From Flagellimonas lutimaris (lineage in GTDB: Bacteria > Bacteroidota > Bacteroidia > Flavobacteriales > Flavobacteriaceae): 36,188 nt of DNA. Where the stretch lies: the NCBI RefSeq assembly GCF_003581615.1, contig NZ_QXFH01000060.1, positions 1 to 36,188 of the forward strand, given 5' to 3'. A program made the position numbers and the translations under genes. The notes beneath the pieces are model-generated. The model worked only from the letters and a program-made list of their open reading frames with translations. It did not search any database and was not told the origin of the DNA. Positions 23,939 through 32,711 of this stretch are shown piece after piece. How positions within the stretch are numbered: position 1 is the first letter of the stretch; each line of letters begins with the position of its first letter.

Positions 23939-24520
23939 TTGAATATTGTCGAATACATACAGAAGCATATCGACGACTCCTTTTGTGAGGAAGAGCTACC
24001 ATTTAAAGTATCTAAAAGAACATTGAAAAAAGGGGAAATCATCTGTGACTACAATCAAATTGAGAATAACGTATATTTTCTTCAAAAGGGCATTATACAA
24101 GCGAACATAGAAAACTCCAACGGTGATATTAGGATCGTTGACTTTTTTTTCCAGGAAGATTTTGTCTGTTCCTACACCTCTCTATTGAATTCAGCGCCTT
24201 CCGACGTACAAATGATCGCCACTACGGACTGCGATGTGGAAATAGTAAGCGCGATGGAATTGGCACAAGCTTACGAGCATTCTTTGCTGGCCAATCAGCT
24301 CGGGCGCAAGGAAACCGAAAAGCTCTACCTACGCAAAGTAAGGCGCGAGAAAGAGCTATTGACCCTCACTGGGGAGGAAAGATACCTCAGGTTGATAACA
24401 CTTCACCCAGAAATTACCAACCAGGTAAGCATCGGGTCCATAGCGAAGTATCTTGGAATCCATCCGGAAAGTCTCAGTAGGATACGGAGAAATTTGGTTA
24501 AACCAAGCAATGAACAATAA
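23939..24520 (+). CDS. Crp/Fnr family transcriptional regulator
   Basis: 193 residues. The cyclic-nucleotide-binding fold covers ~20-120 (LKKGEIICDYNQIENNVYFL, QKGIIQANIENSNGDIRIVD, FVCSYTSLLNSAPSD). A C-terminal helix-turn-helix (SIGSIAKYLGIHPESLSRIR) follows a dimerisation helix. The usual cAMP-binding Arg/Glu motif is not evident, as in most short Bacteroidota members. The start is TTG at 23939: no ATG precedes it in frame before the upstream stop at 23879, and the position fits family N-termini. It is followed after 74 bp by an alpha/beta hydrolase gene on the same strand, its probable target. Confidence 0.87.
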   Translation: MNIVEYIQKHIDDSFCEEELPFKVSKRTLKKGEIICDYNQIENNVYFLQKGIIQANIENSNGDIRIVDFFFQEDFVCSYTSLLNSAPSDVQMIATTDCDVEIVSAMELAQAYEHSLLANQLGRKETEKLYLRKVRREKELLTLTGEERYLRLITLHPEITNQVSIGSIAKYLGIHPESLSRIRRNLVKPSNEQ

Positions 24521-24594
24521 ACTAACCTAGGTCAAGGGGATGTTATAACACCATTGCGTATTTTCATTTTTATGTCAAAAGTGGATATGAACAT

Positions 24595-25398
24595 ATGATG
24601 TACAAGATTCTAAAAATGCCGTTTTTTGGAAGGTTCATGGTCAAATGGAGAAACCCCTTGTCCATGGAGCAACGAAAAAAATGGTCCGTTATACAGGTCG
24701 ATAGCAAATCAGGAGTGAACATCAAAGGGCTATTTGCCCAAACCGGTCAGAACATGCCAAAGGCCACCATAGTGCTTGGGCACCCCATGGGAAAGGAAGC
24801 AAAGGGTTTCTTCCTCAAAAATGGATATGCGGATTTCCTACTTGGGAACGGTTTCAATGTAGTGGTGTTCGACATCAACGGTTTTGGAGAGAGTGATTGT
24901 GGGAACTTTGCGTATTATGAAGACATCCTTGCCATGGGACATAAAACCAAGGAATTGTGCAATGACCTACCCATCGGATACCATGGGGTTTCTTTGGGCG
25001 GCCAGTGGGCAACCATTGCTTTTGCAGATGCTTCAAACCCTTATGAATTTGCAATTATTGAAAGTGCGGCAACAACGCTGGACGAGTTTTGGATACATTA
25101 CCCCTTGGCCTATAAAATTTTGAGGATGTTAAATCTTCTCATGCCCAAGTTCAGAAAAAAAATCAACATGCTCGAGCGTATCAAGGAGGCCAAAAACATA
25201 AAATCCATTCTTTATATATATTCCGAATCCGATCAATGGACCCCGGTTTCCATGGGAAAACGATTCATGCAAAATACACCGGTCAACACAGCGCTTTGGA
25301 CGGTGAAGAGGGCTGATCATGCCAAGATCATTAGATCTGAACACTCCGATATCTACAAGGAAAAGGCATTGGACTTCTTCCATGAAAACTTGAATTGA
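24595..25398 (+). CDS. alpha/beta hydrolase
   Basis: 267 residues, no signal peptide. The alpha/beta hydrolase order is clear: strand and oxyanion region ATIVLGHPMGKEAKG, FDINGFGES, nucleophile elbow GVSLGG (Ser133), acid YIYSESDQWTP (Asp213) and base RADHAKII (His242). The residue after the first Met is also Met, so either may start translation. The substrate is not predictable; the family includes esterases, dienelactone hydrolases and acyltransferases. It lies downstream of a Crp/Fnr regulator in the same direction. Confidence 0.87.
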   Translation: MMYKILKMPFFGRFMVKWRNPLSMEQRKKWSVIQVDSKSGVNIKGLFAQTGQNMPKATIVLGHPMGKEAKGFFLKNGYADFLLGNGFNVVVFDINGFGESDCGNFAYYEDILAMGHKTKELCNDLPIGYHGVSLGGQWATIAFADASNPYEFAIIESAATTLDEFWIHYPLAYKILRMLNLLMPKFRKKINMLERIKEAKNIKSILYIYSESDQWTPVSMGKRFMQNTPVNTALWTVKRADHAKIIRSEHSDIYKEKALDFFHENLN

Positions 25399-25465
25399 AT
25401 CCCTTGTAGCCCTATAAAGAGAGATTGAGATTGGCACATTCATCCTGAAATGCGGTGGGAATATG

Positions 25466-25984
25466 TTAATTTTCAAAGGTAAACTCCAAAGCAATGTTTT
25501 TGGACATTTTGGCAAGAAGCAGCGCCAATTCCCGTTTCTCCTTTTCATTGAACATTTCAATGGCGTCGGCGGCCTCTTCAAAACGAACCACGATGACCTC
25601 ATCGATCAAGTCTTTTCCCTTTTCCGTTAGACACGCCAAGGTACTACGCCTATCCTTGGCATCGGGCATTCTATAAATCAATCCTAATTTGACAAGTCTA
25701 TTGAGCAAAGCGGTCATTGCCCCCGAAGTAATCAATACGGATTCCATAAGTTCCTTGGGGGACAAGGCATAGGGACTTCCAGATCTTCGTAACGTTGCCA
25801 GCACATCCAAATCGGAATAATGTATCCCATGGGATTGGAGCACCTTCCCGATTCTTTTTTCAAGGATACGTCCCAAACTCAATATCCTTCCCACGATTTT
25901 CATTGGTGAAACATCCAATCCCGGACGTTCCCTTTCCCATTCCTCAGCCAACTGTTGCACTATATCATGTGACTGTTCATCCAT
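25466..25984 (-). CDS. MarR family transcriptional regulator (first copy)
   Basis: 172 residues with the winged helix of MarR proteins: LDVLATLRRSGSPYALSPKE, then VLITSGAMTALLNRLVKLGL, wing residues DAKDRRSTLACLTEKGKDLI, and a C-terminal dimerisation helix. It is transcribed divergently from the serine hydrolase lipoprotein gene. The 100-bp gap between the two starts contains a perfect 20-bp palindrome and a second related site, the expected MarR arrangement for control of itself and the neighbour. Confidence 0.93.
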   Translation of the reverse strand: MDEQSHDIVQQLAEEWERERPGLDVSPMKIVGRILSLGRILEKRIGKVLQSHGIHYSDLDVLATLRRSGSPYALSPKELMESVLITSGAMTALLNRLVKLGLIYRMPDAKDRRSTLACLTEKGKDLIDEVIVVRFEEAADAIEMFNEKEKRELALLLAKMSKNIALEFTFEN

Positions 25985-26010
25985 ACCATATAATTTTAAT
26001 TAACATATGC

Positions 26011-26030
26011 ATATCTTTATATAAAGATAT
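26011..26030. promoter_or_regulatory. MarR-type operator 1 (perfect 20-bp palindrome)
   Basis: ATATCTTTATATAAAGATAT is its own exact reverse complement. It lies 26 bp upstream of marR and 54 bp upstream of the hydrolase gene. Its core is ATCTT-N6-AAGAT, repeated at 26052. Confidence 0.85.
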
Positions 26031-26051
26031 TTGTTGTATTCTTGCAAAAGA

Positions 26052-26067
26052 ATCTTAATGTAAAGAT
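26052..26067. promoter_or_regulatory. MarR-type operator 2
   Basis: ATCTTAATGTAAAGAT has the same arms (ATCTT/AAGAT) and the same 6-nt centre length as operator 1. It lies 17 bp before the hydrolase ATG, so occupation would block initiation of that transcript. Confidence 0.78.
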
Positions 26068-26084
26068 AAATTAAAAATCCAATT

Positions 26085-27617
26085 ATGAAATTTTACAAGT
26101 TCTTGTGCATATCCATTGTCACCCTTGGTCTGGCCTGTGCACCTCACCAGTCACCAAAACAGGAACAGATCTCGCATTTCATCAAAGCGGCCATGGACAG
26201 TGTCCAAGTGGTTCCTGGGGTGGCCATAGCCATCGTGGATAGCAGCGGCATCCTATTGGCCAAAGGATTCGGTTATTCCGATTTAGAAAACAATATTAAA
26301 GTATCCGAGGAAACCAACTTTTATATTGCCTCCTCAACAAAGCCATTTGTGGGGCTGCTCGGCAACATACTACACGAGGAAGGTCTTCTTGATCTGGATG
26401 AAGAGATCACACAATATGAACCATTCAAGAATTTTGAGAACCATACGGTTTTCCAAAACATCACGATCAGGGACCTATTGTCACACCAAAGTGGGATCGA
26501 CAACCCTTATCTATCCTTTAGACTGGCCTATAGCGGTAGGTATACAAAAACGGAGATCCTTCGCATCATTGAAGAGGATACATTTCAAAAGGACACGGGT
26601 AAAACCTTTCAATATACCAATTTTGGTTATTACCTGTTCAGTGTGCTCTTGGAGGAACACTTGGGATCCAAATGGCAAGATCTTCTCGACGAAAAGGTGT
26701 TCGCCCCACTAAAAATGGAGCATGCCACTGCCTATATATCAAAAAACGATCCAACTGCATTGGCACAACCTTTTTCCGGGACCTGGCCAACTTCTTTGGG
26801 ACCAACGGACACCAAAAAGACAGATGCCACCATGCACGCCGCCGGTGGTCTGGTTATGAACGCCAAAGACGTTGCCCGGTTTATGCAGTTTTATCTCAAC
26901 AAAGGTATTTTGGATGGCAAACAGATCTATACAGAGGAACTAGTCGAGACCAGTTATTCCAAAATGGCACCCACCGGAGATGCCATCGGTGCCTTTAACG
27001 CCCATGGCTATGGGCTGGGTTGGCTTCTTGGTTCGGTTAAGGGACATGACATAAGAAACCACCAAGGAGGGTATATCGGCTTTAAGTCCAGTATCACCCT
27101 ATTTCCCGACAAAAAGCTGGGTGTTGCGATATTTACCAATCACCATGAATTGGGAAGGCCCCTACTCAATGCGGTAAGCAACTATGTATTCGAGCACTAT
27201 TTGGACGACAGTACTGATCTCGAGCACCATGGGGATAGTCTTCTCACTGATTTGGGCCACCGTTTAAAAAAGGCACAAAAAACGGAAAAGCAGAACGAAG
27301 AAAAATGGGGAAATCCAGATTGGAACCTTAGCCTGCCGAAGGAATCCTATGTGGGAACTTTTTACAACAAACATGATGGAAGGGTTCGTATTTCATATGC
27401 AGCGGGAGAATTTCAAATATCGAGCGGCAACCTCAGCTGTGTGGCCTCACCTGCCAAAGACAGGGATTGTTTCTTGGTGGAACTCATTACCACTTCAAAA
27501 AAGACAATTTGTTTCAATTTGGAAAAGGATATGGTCCAGAGCATCCATTTTAGGGACAAGGTATTCGTTAAACTGGAGGGCCCACAACCAATGGACAAAG
27601 GTTTGACCAACAAATAA
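26085..27617 (+). CDS. beta-lactamase-related serine hydrolase lipoprotein (copy 1)
   Basis: 510 residues. The lipoprotein signal (ISIVTLGLAC, Cys18) suggests anchoring to an outer or inner membrane leaflet. The class C beta-lactamase / DD-peptidase fold has SxxK as Ser83-Ser-Thr-Lys86, the YxN motif Tyr177-Thr-Asn179, and a third motif HQGG at 326-329 in the KTG position. A C-terminal beta domain from ~400 (WNLSLPKESYVGTFYNKHDG) resembles the lipocalin-like tail of many such hydrolases. The enzyme probably cuts a peptide, ester or amide substrate rather than antibiotics. Its promoter carries two MarR operators. It is strikingly similar to the hydrolase at 28132-29709. Confidence 0.9.
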   Translation: MKFYKFLCISIVTLGLACAPHQSPKQEQISHFIKAAMDSVQVVPGVAIAIVDSSGILLAKGFGYSDLENNIKVSEETNFYIASSTKPFVGLLGNILHEEGLLDLDEEITQYEPFKNFENHTVFQNITIRDLLSHQSGIDNPYLSFRLAYSGRYTKTEILRIIEEDTFQKDTGKTFQYTNFGYYLFSVLLEEHLGSKWQDLLDEKVFAPLKMEHATAYISKNDPTALAQPFSGTWPTSLGPTDTKKTDATMHAAGGLVMNAKDVARFMQFYLNKGILDGKQIYTEELVETSYSKMAPTGDAIGAFNAHGYGLGWLLGSVKGHDIRNHQGGYIGFKSSITLFPDKKLGVAIFTNHHELGRPLLNAVSNYVFEHYLDDSTDLEHHGDSLLTDLGHRLKKAQKTEKQNEEKWGNPDWNLSLPKESYVGTFYNKHDGRVRISYAAGEFQISSGNLSCVASPAKDRDCFLVELITTSKKTICFNLEKDMVQSIHFRDKVFVKLEGPQPMDKGLTNK

Positions 27618-27667
27618 AGCGCATCCTATTTTTTTAACCATCAACTTAACACATCAATTATATATAC

Positions 27668-28117
27668 ATGAAAGAGACATCCTTTAATACGGTACCCTCC
27701 AAGACGATTTTTTATTTCATTGAAAGCGCCATAAAAAGCTATAGGAGGTTTGCCCAATCCAAAATTTCAATGATTCATGAAGATCTGACGGTGGACCAGG
27801 CATTGATACTTCAGTTCCTTCACCATGAAAACAATATCCCACAAGTGGAGTTGGCCAAATTGTTGTTCAAGAAAGAAGCATCCATAACAAGGATGGTGGA
27901 CGCACTGGTACAAAAGAACTATCTAACGAGAAGCAGTGACAACACCGATAGACGAAAGTTCAGGTTAGAGCTTACCAAAAAGGGAACTTCAAGTATGGAA
28001 GAAATCGGAGCAGTGGTCACATCCAATAGAAAAAAAGCGCTCTCCGGCATTTCAAAAAGTGAACAGGAAATCTTGGAACAACTACTTAAAAAAATCATCG
28101 ACAATTGTCAAAAATAA
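27668..28117 (+). CDS. MarR family transcriptional regulator (second copy)
   Basis: 149 residues with a MarR winged helix: LTVDQALILQFLHHENNIPQ, VELAKLLFKKEASITRMVDA, LVQKNYLTRSSDNTDRRKFR, LELTKKGTSSMEE. It is only distantly similar to the first MarR, so the two are unlikely to be a recent duplicate even though their hydrolase partners are. It lies 50 bp after hydrolase copy 1 and 14 bp before hydrolase copy 2, all in one direction. The three genes may form one transcript. No ATCTT-N6-AAGAT site is seen directly upstream of this gene. Confidence 0.92.
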   Translation: MKETSFNTVPSKTIFYFIESAIKSYRRFAQSKISMIHEDLTVDQALILQFLHHENNIPQVELAKLLFKKEASITRMVDALVQKNYLTRSSDNTDRRKFRLELTKKGTSSMEEIGAVVTSNRKKALSGISKSEQEILEQLLKKIIDNCQK

Positions 28118-28131
28118 TTCACACATCCAAA

Positions 28132-29709
28132 ATGAACACAATTTTTAAAAAGGGGCTCCCCCTATTCCAAAAACCATTATATCTATTACTTACTACCTTG
28201 TGCGTTTCCTCTTGTAAAAACTTGGGAGTAACACCCCAACATGAAAGGGTCACCTATAAGGTCACAGCGAAGACCGAACGACTTTCGAAATTCGTGGCAT
28301 CATCCAAGGATGCAATCGCTATAATACCAGGGGTCAGTGTTGCCGTGGTGGATGAAAACGGTCCACTTTTCATGAAATCCATAGGGTATGCCGATATGGA
28401 AAAAGAAACACGGGTCAATGATCAAACGGCTTTTTATATAGCTTCCTGTACCAAATCCTTCAATGGGCTTCTTGCCAACCTATTGGAAGAGGAGGGTATT
28501 CTCAAGCTATCAGAAAACATCACGGTGTATGCCCCTTTTAAGAATTTCAACGACAAAACTGTCTTTGAGGAAGTCACCATTATGGATCTTCTTTCCCATC
28601 AAAGTGGTTTGAGCAATCCTTATCTGACCTTCAGGCTCGCCTATTCCGGTCAATATGATGCAAGCACGATACTGTCATTGATCGAAGATGAAACGGTCAA
28701 GAGCGAAGAGGGTAAAATTTTCAGCTATACCAATCTCGGGTATTACTTTCTCGATGCCATTATGAAGGCGGAAACAGGAAAAAGTTGGAAAGAGCTATTG
28801 GAAGAAAAAGTGCTCAAGCCATTGGAAATGGACAACACCACCGCCTACATGTCAGCTCTCGATAAGGAAAACTATGCATTTCCCCATTTAGGGGGACATC
28901 CCGATAGTATTTACCGGGCACCGATATTAAAGACAGATGAGACGATGCATCCTGCCGGGGGATTGGTAAGCAACGTGGAGGACGTCTCCAAATTCCTGAC
29001 CATTTACATCAACAAAGGAAGTCATCAAGGGAGCCAAATCTTTTCCCAAGAGCTGATAGAACGGACCTACAAAAAACAAGTAGATACAAAAAACACGATC
29101 GGTAACGCTTTTGATGCCCACGGATATGGTTCCGGTTGGCTTTTGGGCAAACACATGAACGAGGATCTTGTAGTTCATTACGGTGCCTATGAAGGTTATC
29201 GGGCACATATTTCATTTATTCCGGAGAAAAAGATCGGCGTTGTTGTATTTATCAACCATGAACTTGCAATGCAGTTCATCAATCAAATTGTCAAGTTCAC
29301 CTACCATCTGTATTTAGACAACGAAATGGATACCTTTGACCAAGAGGCCAAAATAAACGAAGAACTTACGGACCTATTGCATCGATACCAGAAGTACCTT
29401 GGCGAAAGAAAACAAAAATTGTCCGAGGCAGCTTGGAACCTATCTCGACCGAAAAGTGACTATACCGGTGTATTCACCAATGAGAACCTGGGTACTTTGG
29501 AGATTAAACAACATCAAGACAAGCTTGTGATCAGCTGTGGTAATTTAAAGGGAAATGCCATTCCCCACCCTGATAGTGATTGTACGTATGTTCAGCTGGC
29601 TTCCCAATCGGGGGAATCGATTTGTTTTCAAAAAAAGGACAACAGGATCACCGGACTCCAGTACAGAGGGGAGGACTTTACCAAAACCACAATGGTCAAC
29701 GAGAGATAG
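28132..29709 (+). CDS. beta-lactamase-related serine hydrolase lipoprotein (copy 2)
   Basis: 525 residues from the ATG at 28132. The frame is open back to a TTG at 28105, but that would overlap marR and add nine residues before the signal peptide. Lipoprotein signal with Cys28 (LLLTTLCVSSC). SxxK is Ser105-Cys-Thr-Lys108, YxN follows in SYTNLGYYFL, and the third motif is degenerate (HYGAYEG, where copy 1 has HQGG). It aligns with copy 1 almost throughout, for example LLSHQSGLSNPYLTFRLAYS. The same C-terminal beta domain is present (WNLSRPKSDYTGVFTNENLG). The changed third motif suggests a different substrate or weaker activity. Confidence 0.9.
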   Translation: MNTIFKKGLPLFQKPLYLLLTTLCVSSCKNLGVTPQHERVTYKVTAKTERLSKFVASSKDAIAIIPGVSVAVVDENGPLFMKSIGYADMEKETRVNDQTAFYIASCTKSFNGLLANLLEEEGILKLSENITVYAPFKNFNDKTVFEEVTIMDLLSHQSGLSNPYLTFRLAYSGQYDASTILSLIEDETVKSEEGKIFSYTNLGYYFLDAIMKAETGKSWKELLEEKVLKPLEMDNTTAYMSALDKENYAFPHLGGHPDSIYRAPILKTDETMHPAGGLVSNVEDVSKFLTIYINKGSHQGSQIFSQELIERTYKKQVDTKNTIGNAFDAHGYGSGWLLGKHMNEDLVVHYGAYEGYRAHISFIPEKKIGVVVFINHELAMQFINQIVKFTYHLYLDNEMDTFDQEAKINEELTDLLHRYQKYLGERKQKLSEAAWNLSRPKSDYTGVFTNENLGTLEIKQHQDKLVISCGNLKGNAIPHPDSDCTYVQLASQSGESICFQKKDNRITGLQYRGEDFTKTTMVNER

Positions 29710-30410
29710 GACAGGGAGCATCAGAAAGGACTTCCACGCTATCTTCACCACATAAACAGTGTAGAAAAATAAGGGGACCCAGGTATTGGAAAATCAGCAT
29801 CCATATCCGTGTCCCTTCATTAATGTAAAACTACAGTGCCCCATTACAAAGGGATTCAGATTCAGGTTCAGGTCCGGTTCCATACATAACTCTACGGTAT
29901 TGACCCTTTCATAGCTCAATTCGATATCCTTTTGCGCGAACTCAGTTATTTACTCTCTTTTTGGTTTTGACATGTTTTCAAAACTAATTCAAACAGTAAA
30001 CATGCTTTTTTTGCAATGTCATATCAAATGGAGTAAATCCCGGATAAAAGCTTCTCAGGTAACCGAAAACTATAAAATCGTGATAATTGGGAGTCCCATT
30101 TACCCTCAGTTAAACACCACGCTTTCTAAAATAAACAGGTTCAAATCTTTTTTTGATGTAATTAGCTGCTTCCGATAACTTCACATATTTCGCAATATAG
30201 GAGAAAAACGTATCGCAATACTGGCTCACAGCAAATGAGGCAAATCTAAGATTGAGACCAATTTTACAAATGAAAGCCAATTATCTCCAAAGAATAAATT
30301 TCAGAAATTATATGAACCTTACTAATTGGTAATTCGAATAAATCGGTTCATGAAAATTTGAAGATAAGGGAGATTAAATTTCATAGAAAAAAACAAGCTG
30401 CTTTTGGAAG
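29710..30410. other. 701-bp stretch with a decayed gene
   Basis: Apart from the flavodoxin-like relic at 29972-30325, no intact gene is present. A short run with repeated GGTTC/ATTC units (29865-29881) looks like chance low complexity. Confidence 0.4.
29972..30325 (+). pseudogene. flavodoxin-like relic with internal stops
   Basis: One reading frame runs from an ATG at 29972 to a TAA at 30323, broken by a TAA (30176-30178) and a TGA. It contains VTENYKIVIIGSPIYPQL, a typical flavodoxin-domain segment (strand, GSPIY loop), then after the first stop EKRIAILAHSK, which resembles the next strand of the fold. The N-terminal FMN loop is not recognisable. Probably a dead gene. Confidence 0.4.
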
Positions 30411-31274
30411 TTATTGATAAACTCGTATGTAATCCACCAACAAAGAACTTTCATCAAATGAAGGATCGATGATAGACTCTATGGCAATATTCAAGATCAG
30501 ATAATAATCGGAATCGTACGGCCAGGTCTCAGCATTTTTTACTTTGGGTTCATATACGAGATGTTCCTTCCCATCAACCCCAAAAACCATCTTGTCCTTG
30601 GTCCATTCCAAGGTATAAACATGAAACTTCTCCGAAACGTCCACTACATGTTGACCTCCCACGTTGATTACTTCATCGCCATAACTCGAAGCATTATGTA
30701 AAGCACTTGAAACATAATCTTGGTTTTTGCCCCAATGTTCCACAATATCTATCTCACCACATTTAGGCCATTTCACCTCGCCATACCCCTGGTTGTCCCA
30801 ATAGGCCCCATCTTCATCAATATTCTTGCTCAACAGCCAAATCGCTGGCCATGTACCCTTGCCTTTTGGCATTTTGGCCCGAATTTCCACCCTGCCATAG
30901 GTAAAGGCAAATTTTGAATTCAACCGCACCGATGTGTATTGTTTTTGAATACCCTGATCCGTAAAAGGTTCTTTCTTTGCCACTAGATTCAAGTAACCAT
31001 CCGCAACAAATGAATTGTCAATGCGATCGGTATAATGTTGCACGAGTCCGCCCCACCAATTCCCTCCTGGGGGCAGTTGGGTCTGATGGTGCCATTTTTC
31101 CGAATCAATGGGTCCATCTTCATTGAATTCGTCATGCCAAATCAAACTGTCCTGACTTTTATCATGCTGTTGTGCACTAACCCTATAATTATTCCCGGAC
31201 AAAGCCACTGCCATAACTAGCAATAAATACATTGCCGATGTTCTCGTCATCACATAAAAACCAATTTTCCTCAT
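30411..31274 (-). CDS. GH16 endo-beta-1,3-glucanase (laminarinase-like), secreted
   Basis: 287 residues. A signal peptide lies within the first 35 residues; the Met at residue 9 is an equally good start. The GH16 jelly-roll is complete: LIWHDEFNEDGPIDSEKW, TSVRLNSKFAFTYGRVEIRA, GTWPAIWLLS, the catalytic motif GEIDIVEHWG (Glu174 nucleophile, Asp176, Glu179 acid/base), FHVYTLEWTKDKMVFGVDG and LLVDYIRVYQ at the end. The EIDIVE spacing is that of laminarinases and lichenases. It should cleave mixed or beta-1,3-glucans such as algal laminarin. No SusC/SusD or other polysaccharide-utilisation genes adjoin it, so it stands alone. Confidence 0.94.
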   Translation of the reverse strand: MRKIGFYVMTRTSAMYLLLVMAVALSGNNYRVSAQQHDKSQDSLIWHDEFNEDGPIDSEKWHHQTQLPPGGNWWGGLVQHYTDRIDNSFVADGYLNLVAKKEPFTDQGIQKQYTSVRLNSKFAFTYGRVEIRAKMPKGKGTWPAIWLLSKNIDEDGAYWDNQGYGEVKWPKCGEIDIVEHWGKNQDYVSSALHNASSYGDEVINVGGQHVVDVSEKFHVYTLEWTKDKMVFGVDGKEHLVYEPKVKNAETWPYDSDYYLILNIAIESIIDPSFDESSLLVDYIRVYQ

Positions 31275-31669
31275 TTTAAATCCAATTATGTTTTACATTA
31301 ATCATTTACATATATACTAAAGGGCTACCCCCATCCATTCCCTGATACTCCAATACCCATGTGCGTTACTATAAAGGTGTAAATATTTCCCACAAAAATT
31401 GGGTTAAGGGTATCATTCATTGCAAATCTTCTTCTGCATTGTTCAACGCCCAACATCTGTCCCTATCAACTTTAGCCTGTTCGCTCATGAAATACCATAA
31501 CCCAACATTACTATCATAACCACGTAATCATTCACCTATTTTGTCGTACCCTTTTCTTGTTCAAATTGCAGTTGGCCCTGATTTACTATTTTAAAATTAT
31601 CAAAATGATTGATCAAGAAACAGCAAGGTTTTGAAATCAACAAAAGGACAAGTTAAACAAGGGAGCCGA
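31275..31669. other. 395-bp intergenic stretch
   Basis: No coherent frame or RNA gene seen. It should hold the GH16 promoter at its left end, but no site close to the consensus was recognised. Confidence 0.4.
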
Positions 31670-32332
31670 TCATTTGCCATCGGACAATGGATTCTTCTTC
31701 CATGCCTTTGAAAAAAGCACGTTTACATAAAAGTAACGGTTATACGCTTCATATGGATTGGCTATATCGGTCAATCCATAGTGGTATCTGCCCTCAATCG
31801 AGATTCGCGATCTATTTTTCAACTTGAATTCCTTCCCCAACCCCATTTGGATGCCTAGGTCCCACCTCTTAAATGCATTGGGCGAACCATCAAACCTTAA
31901 CTTCATGCTACGTTCTTGGGCCAAATCATTATCCTTCCATTCCATTTTACCGGAAACATTCACCGCGAAAGAGGGACCAGCATTCAGAAAAAATCCAAGA
32001 AAATGATATCTCAAAAGAACGGGAAGCTCTATCGTGTTCAGTTTCACCTTCGTTTCGTTGGCCGTCAAGGGGTTTCCATCCTCCAATTCCACTCCCTTTC
32101 TAAAATAATACAACTCGGGAACCAATGAAAGATGTCGGTTCACTCCCAATTGAAAACTGAACCCTCCTTGAAAACCACGCAGACCATTACGAAAATCCTT
32201 TACACTCGAATTGTCCTTCCCAAAATTGAATTTAGTCGGCGTATAATTGAGAAGTAGGTTCATGTAGGATTCTTGGGAATAGGTACTCCAGCTTATTCCG
32301 ATGACGAATATGGCAAGAATTAATTTTTTCAT
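31670..32332 (-). CDS. outer-membrane beta-barrel protein (PorT-like)
   Basis: 220 residues with a signal peptide (~19 residues, ending TYSQ). The mature part alternates hydrophobic and polar residues as in small barrels: GGFSFQLGVNRHLSLVPELY, YFRKGVELEDG, LNTIELPVLLRYHFLGFFLN, AGPSFAVNVSG, WDLGIQMGLGKEF and ISIEGRYHYGLTDI. This is the pattern of the porin-family and PorT outer-membrane proteins of Bacteroidota. About eight strands are expected. The specific role is unknown. It is a single gene on the minus strand. Confidence 0.85.
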   Translation of the reverse strand: MKKLILAIFVIGISWSTYSQESYMNLLLNYTPTKFNFGKDNSSVKDFRNGLRGFQGGFSFQLGVNRHLSLVPELYYFRKGVELEDGNPLTANETKVKLNTIELPVLLRYHFLGFFLNAGPSFAVNVSGKMEWKDNDLAQERSMKLRFDGSPNAFKRWDLGIQMGLGKEFKLKNRSRISIEGRYHYGLTDIANPYEAYNRYFYVNVLFSKAWKKNPLSDGK

Positions 32333-32711
32333 GACGATGTTGTTCTTTGATTTGATGATTAATTGGATTTCCCAAAACGGTATCTGTTTTGGAAATGCTT
32401 GAACCCTGTTGAACCTTTAATAACAACGCCTAAAGATGCAATAGATTAGAATTCAAGGTGTTTGGTGGACAACCCGTGATTTTTTTATTGGCAAAATTAA
32501 TGCGCGTTTCATCCTCCAACCACATCAAAAAAGTTCAGATTTCTTTGAAATTGGTCCAATTTTCCCAAAAGAATCCTGAACATCCCTGGTAAAGTTTCCA
32601 GGGGAACTATAGAAGACCAAGTCCCATGAATCCATAAAGTACCAATAACCGGCTTTTCAGATCCATTGCAATCGTTCGATGAAATTGAATATCATTTCAG
32701 GGCACCAATGC
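32333..32711. other. 379-bp intergenic stretch with two hairpins
   Basis: Contains CCAAAAC-N7-GTTTTGG (32373-32393), about 40 bp upstream of the barrel-protein start, and CCCTGG-N8-CCAGGG (32584-32603), downstream of the SRPBCC gene. The first could be a regulator site or leader hairpin; the second could be a weak terminator. No coding frame. Confidence 0.4.
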
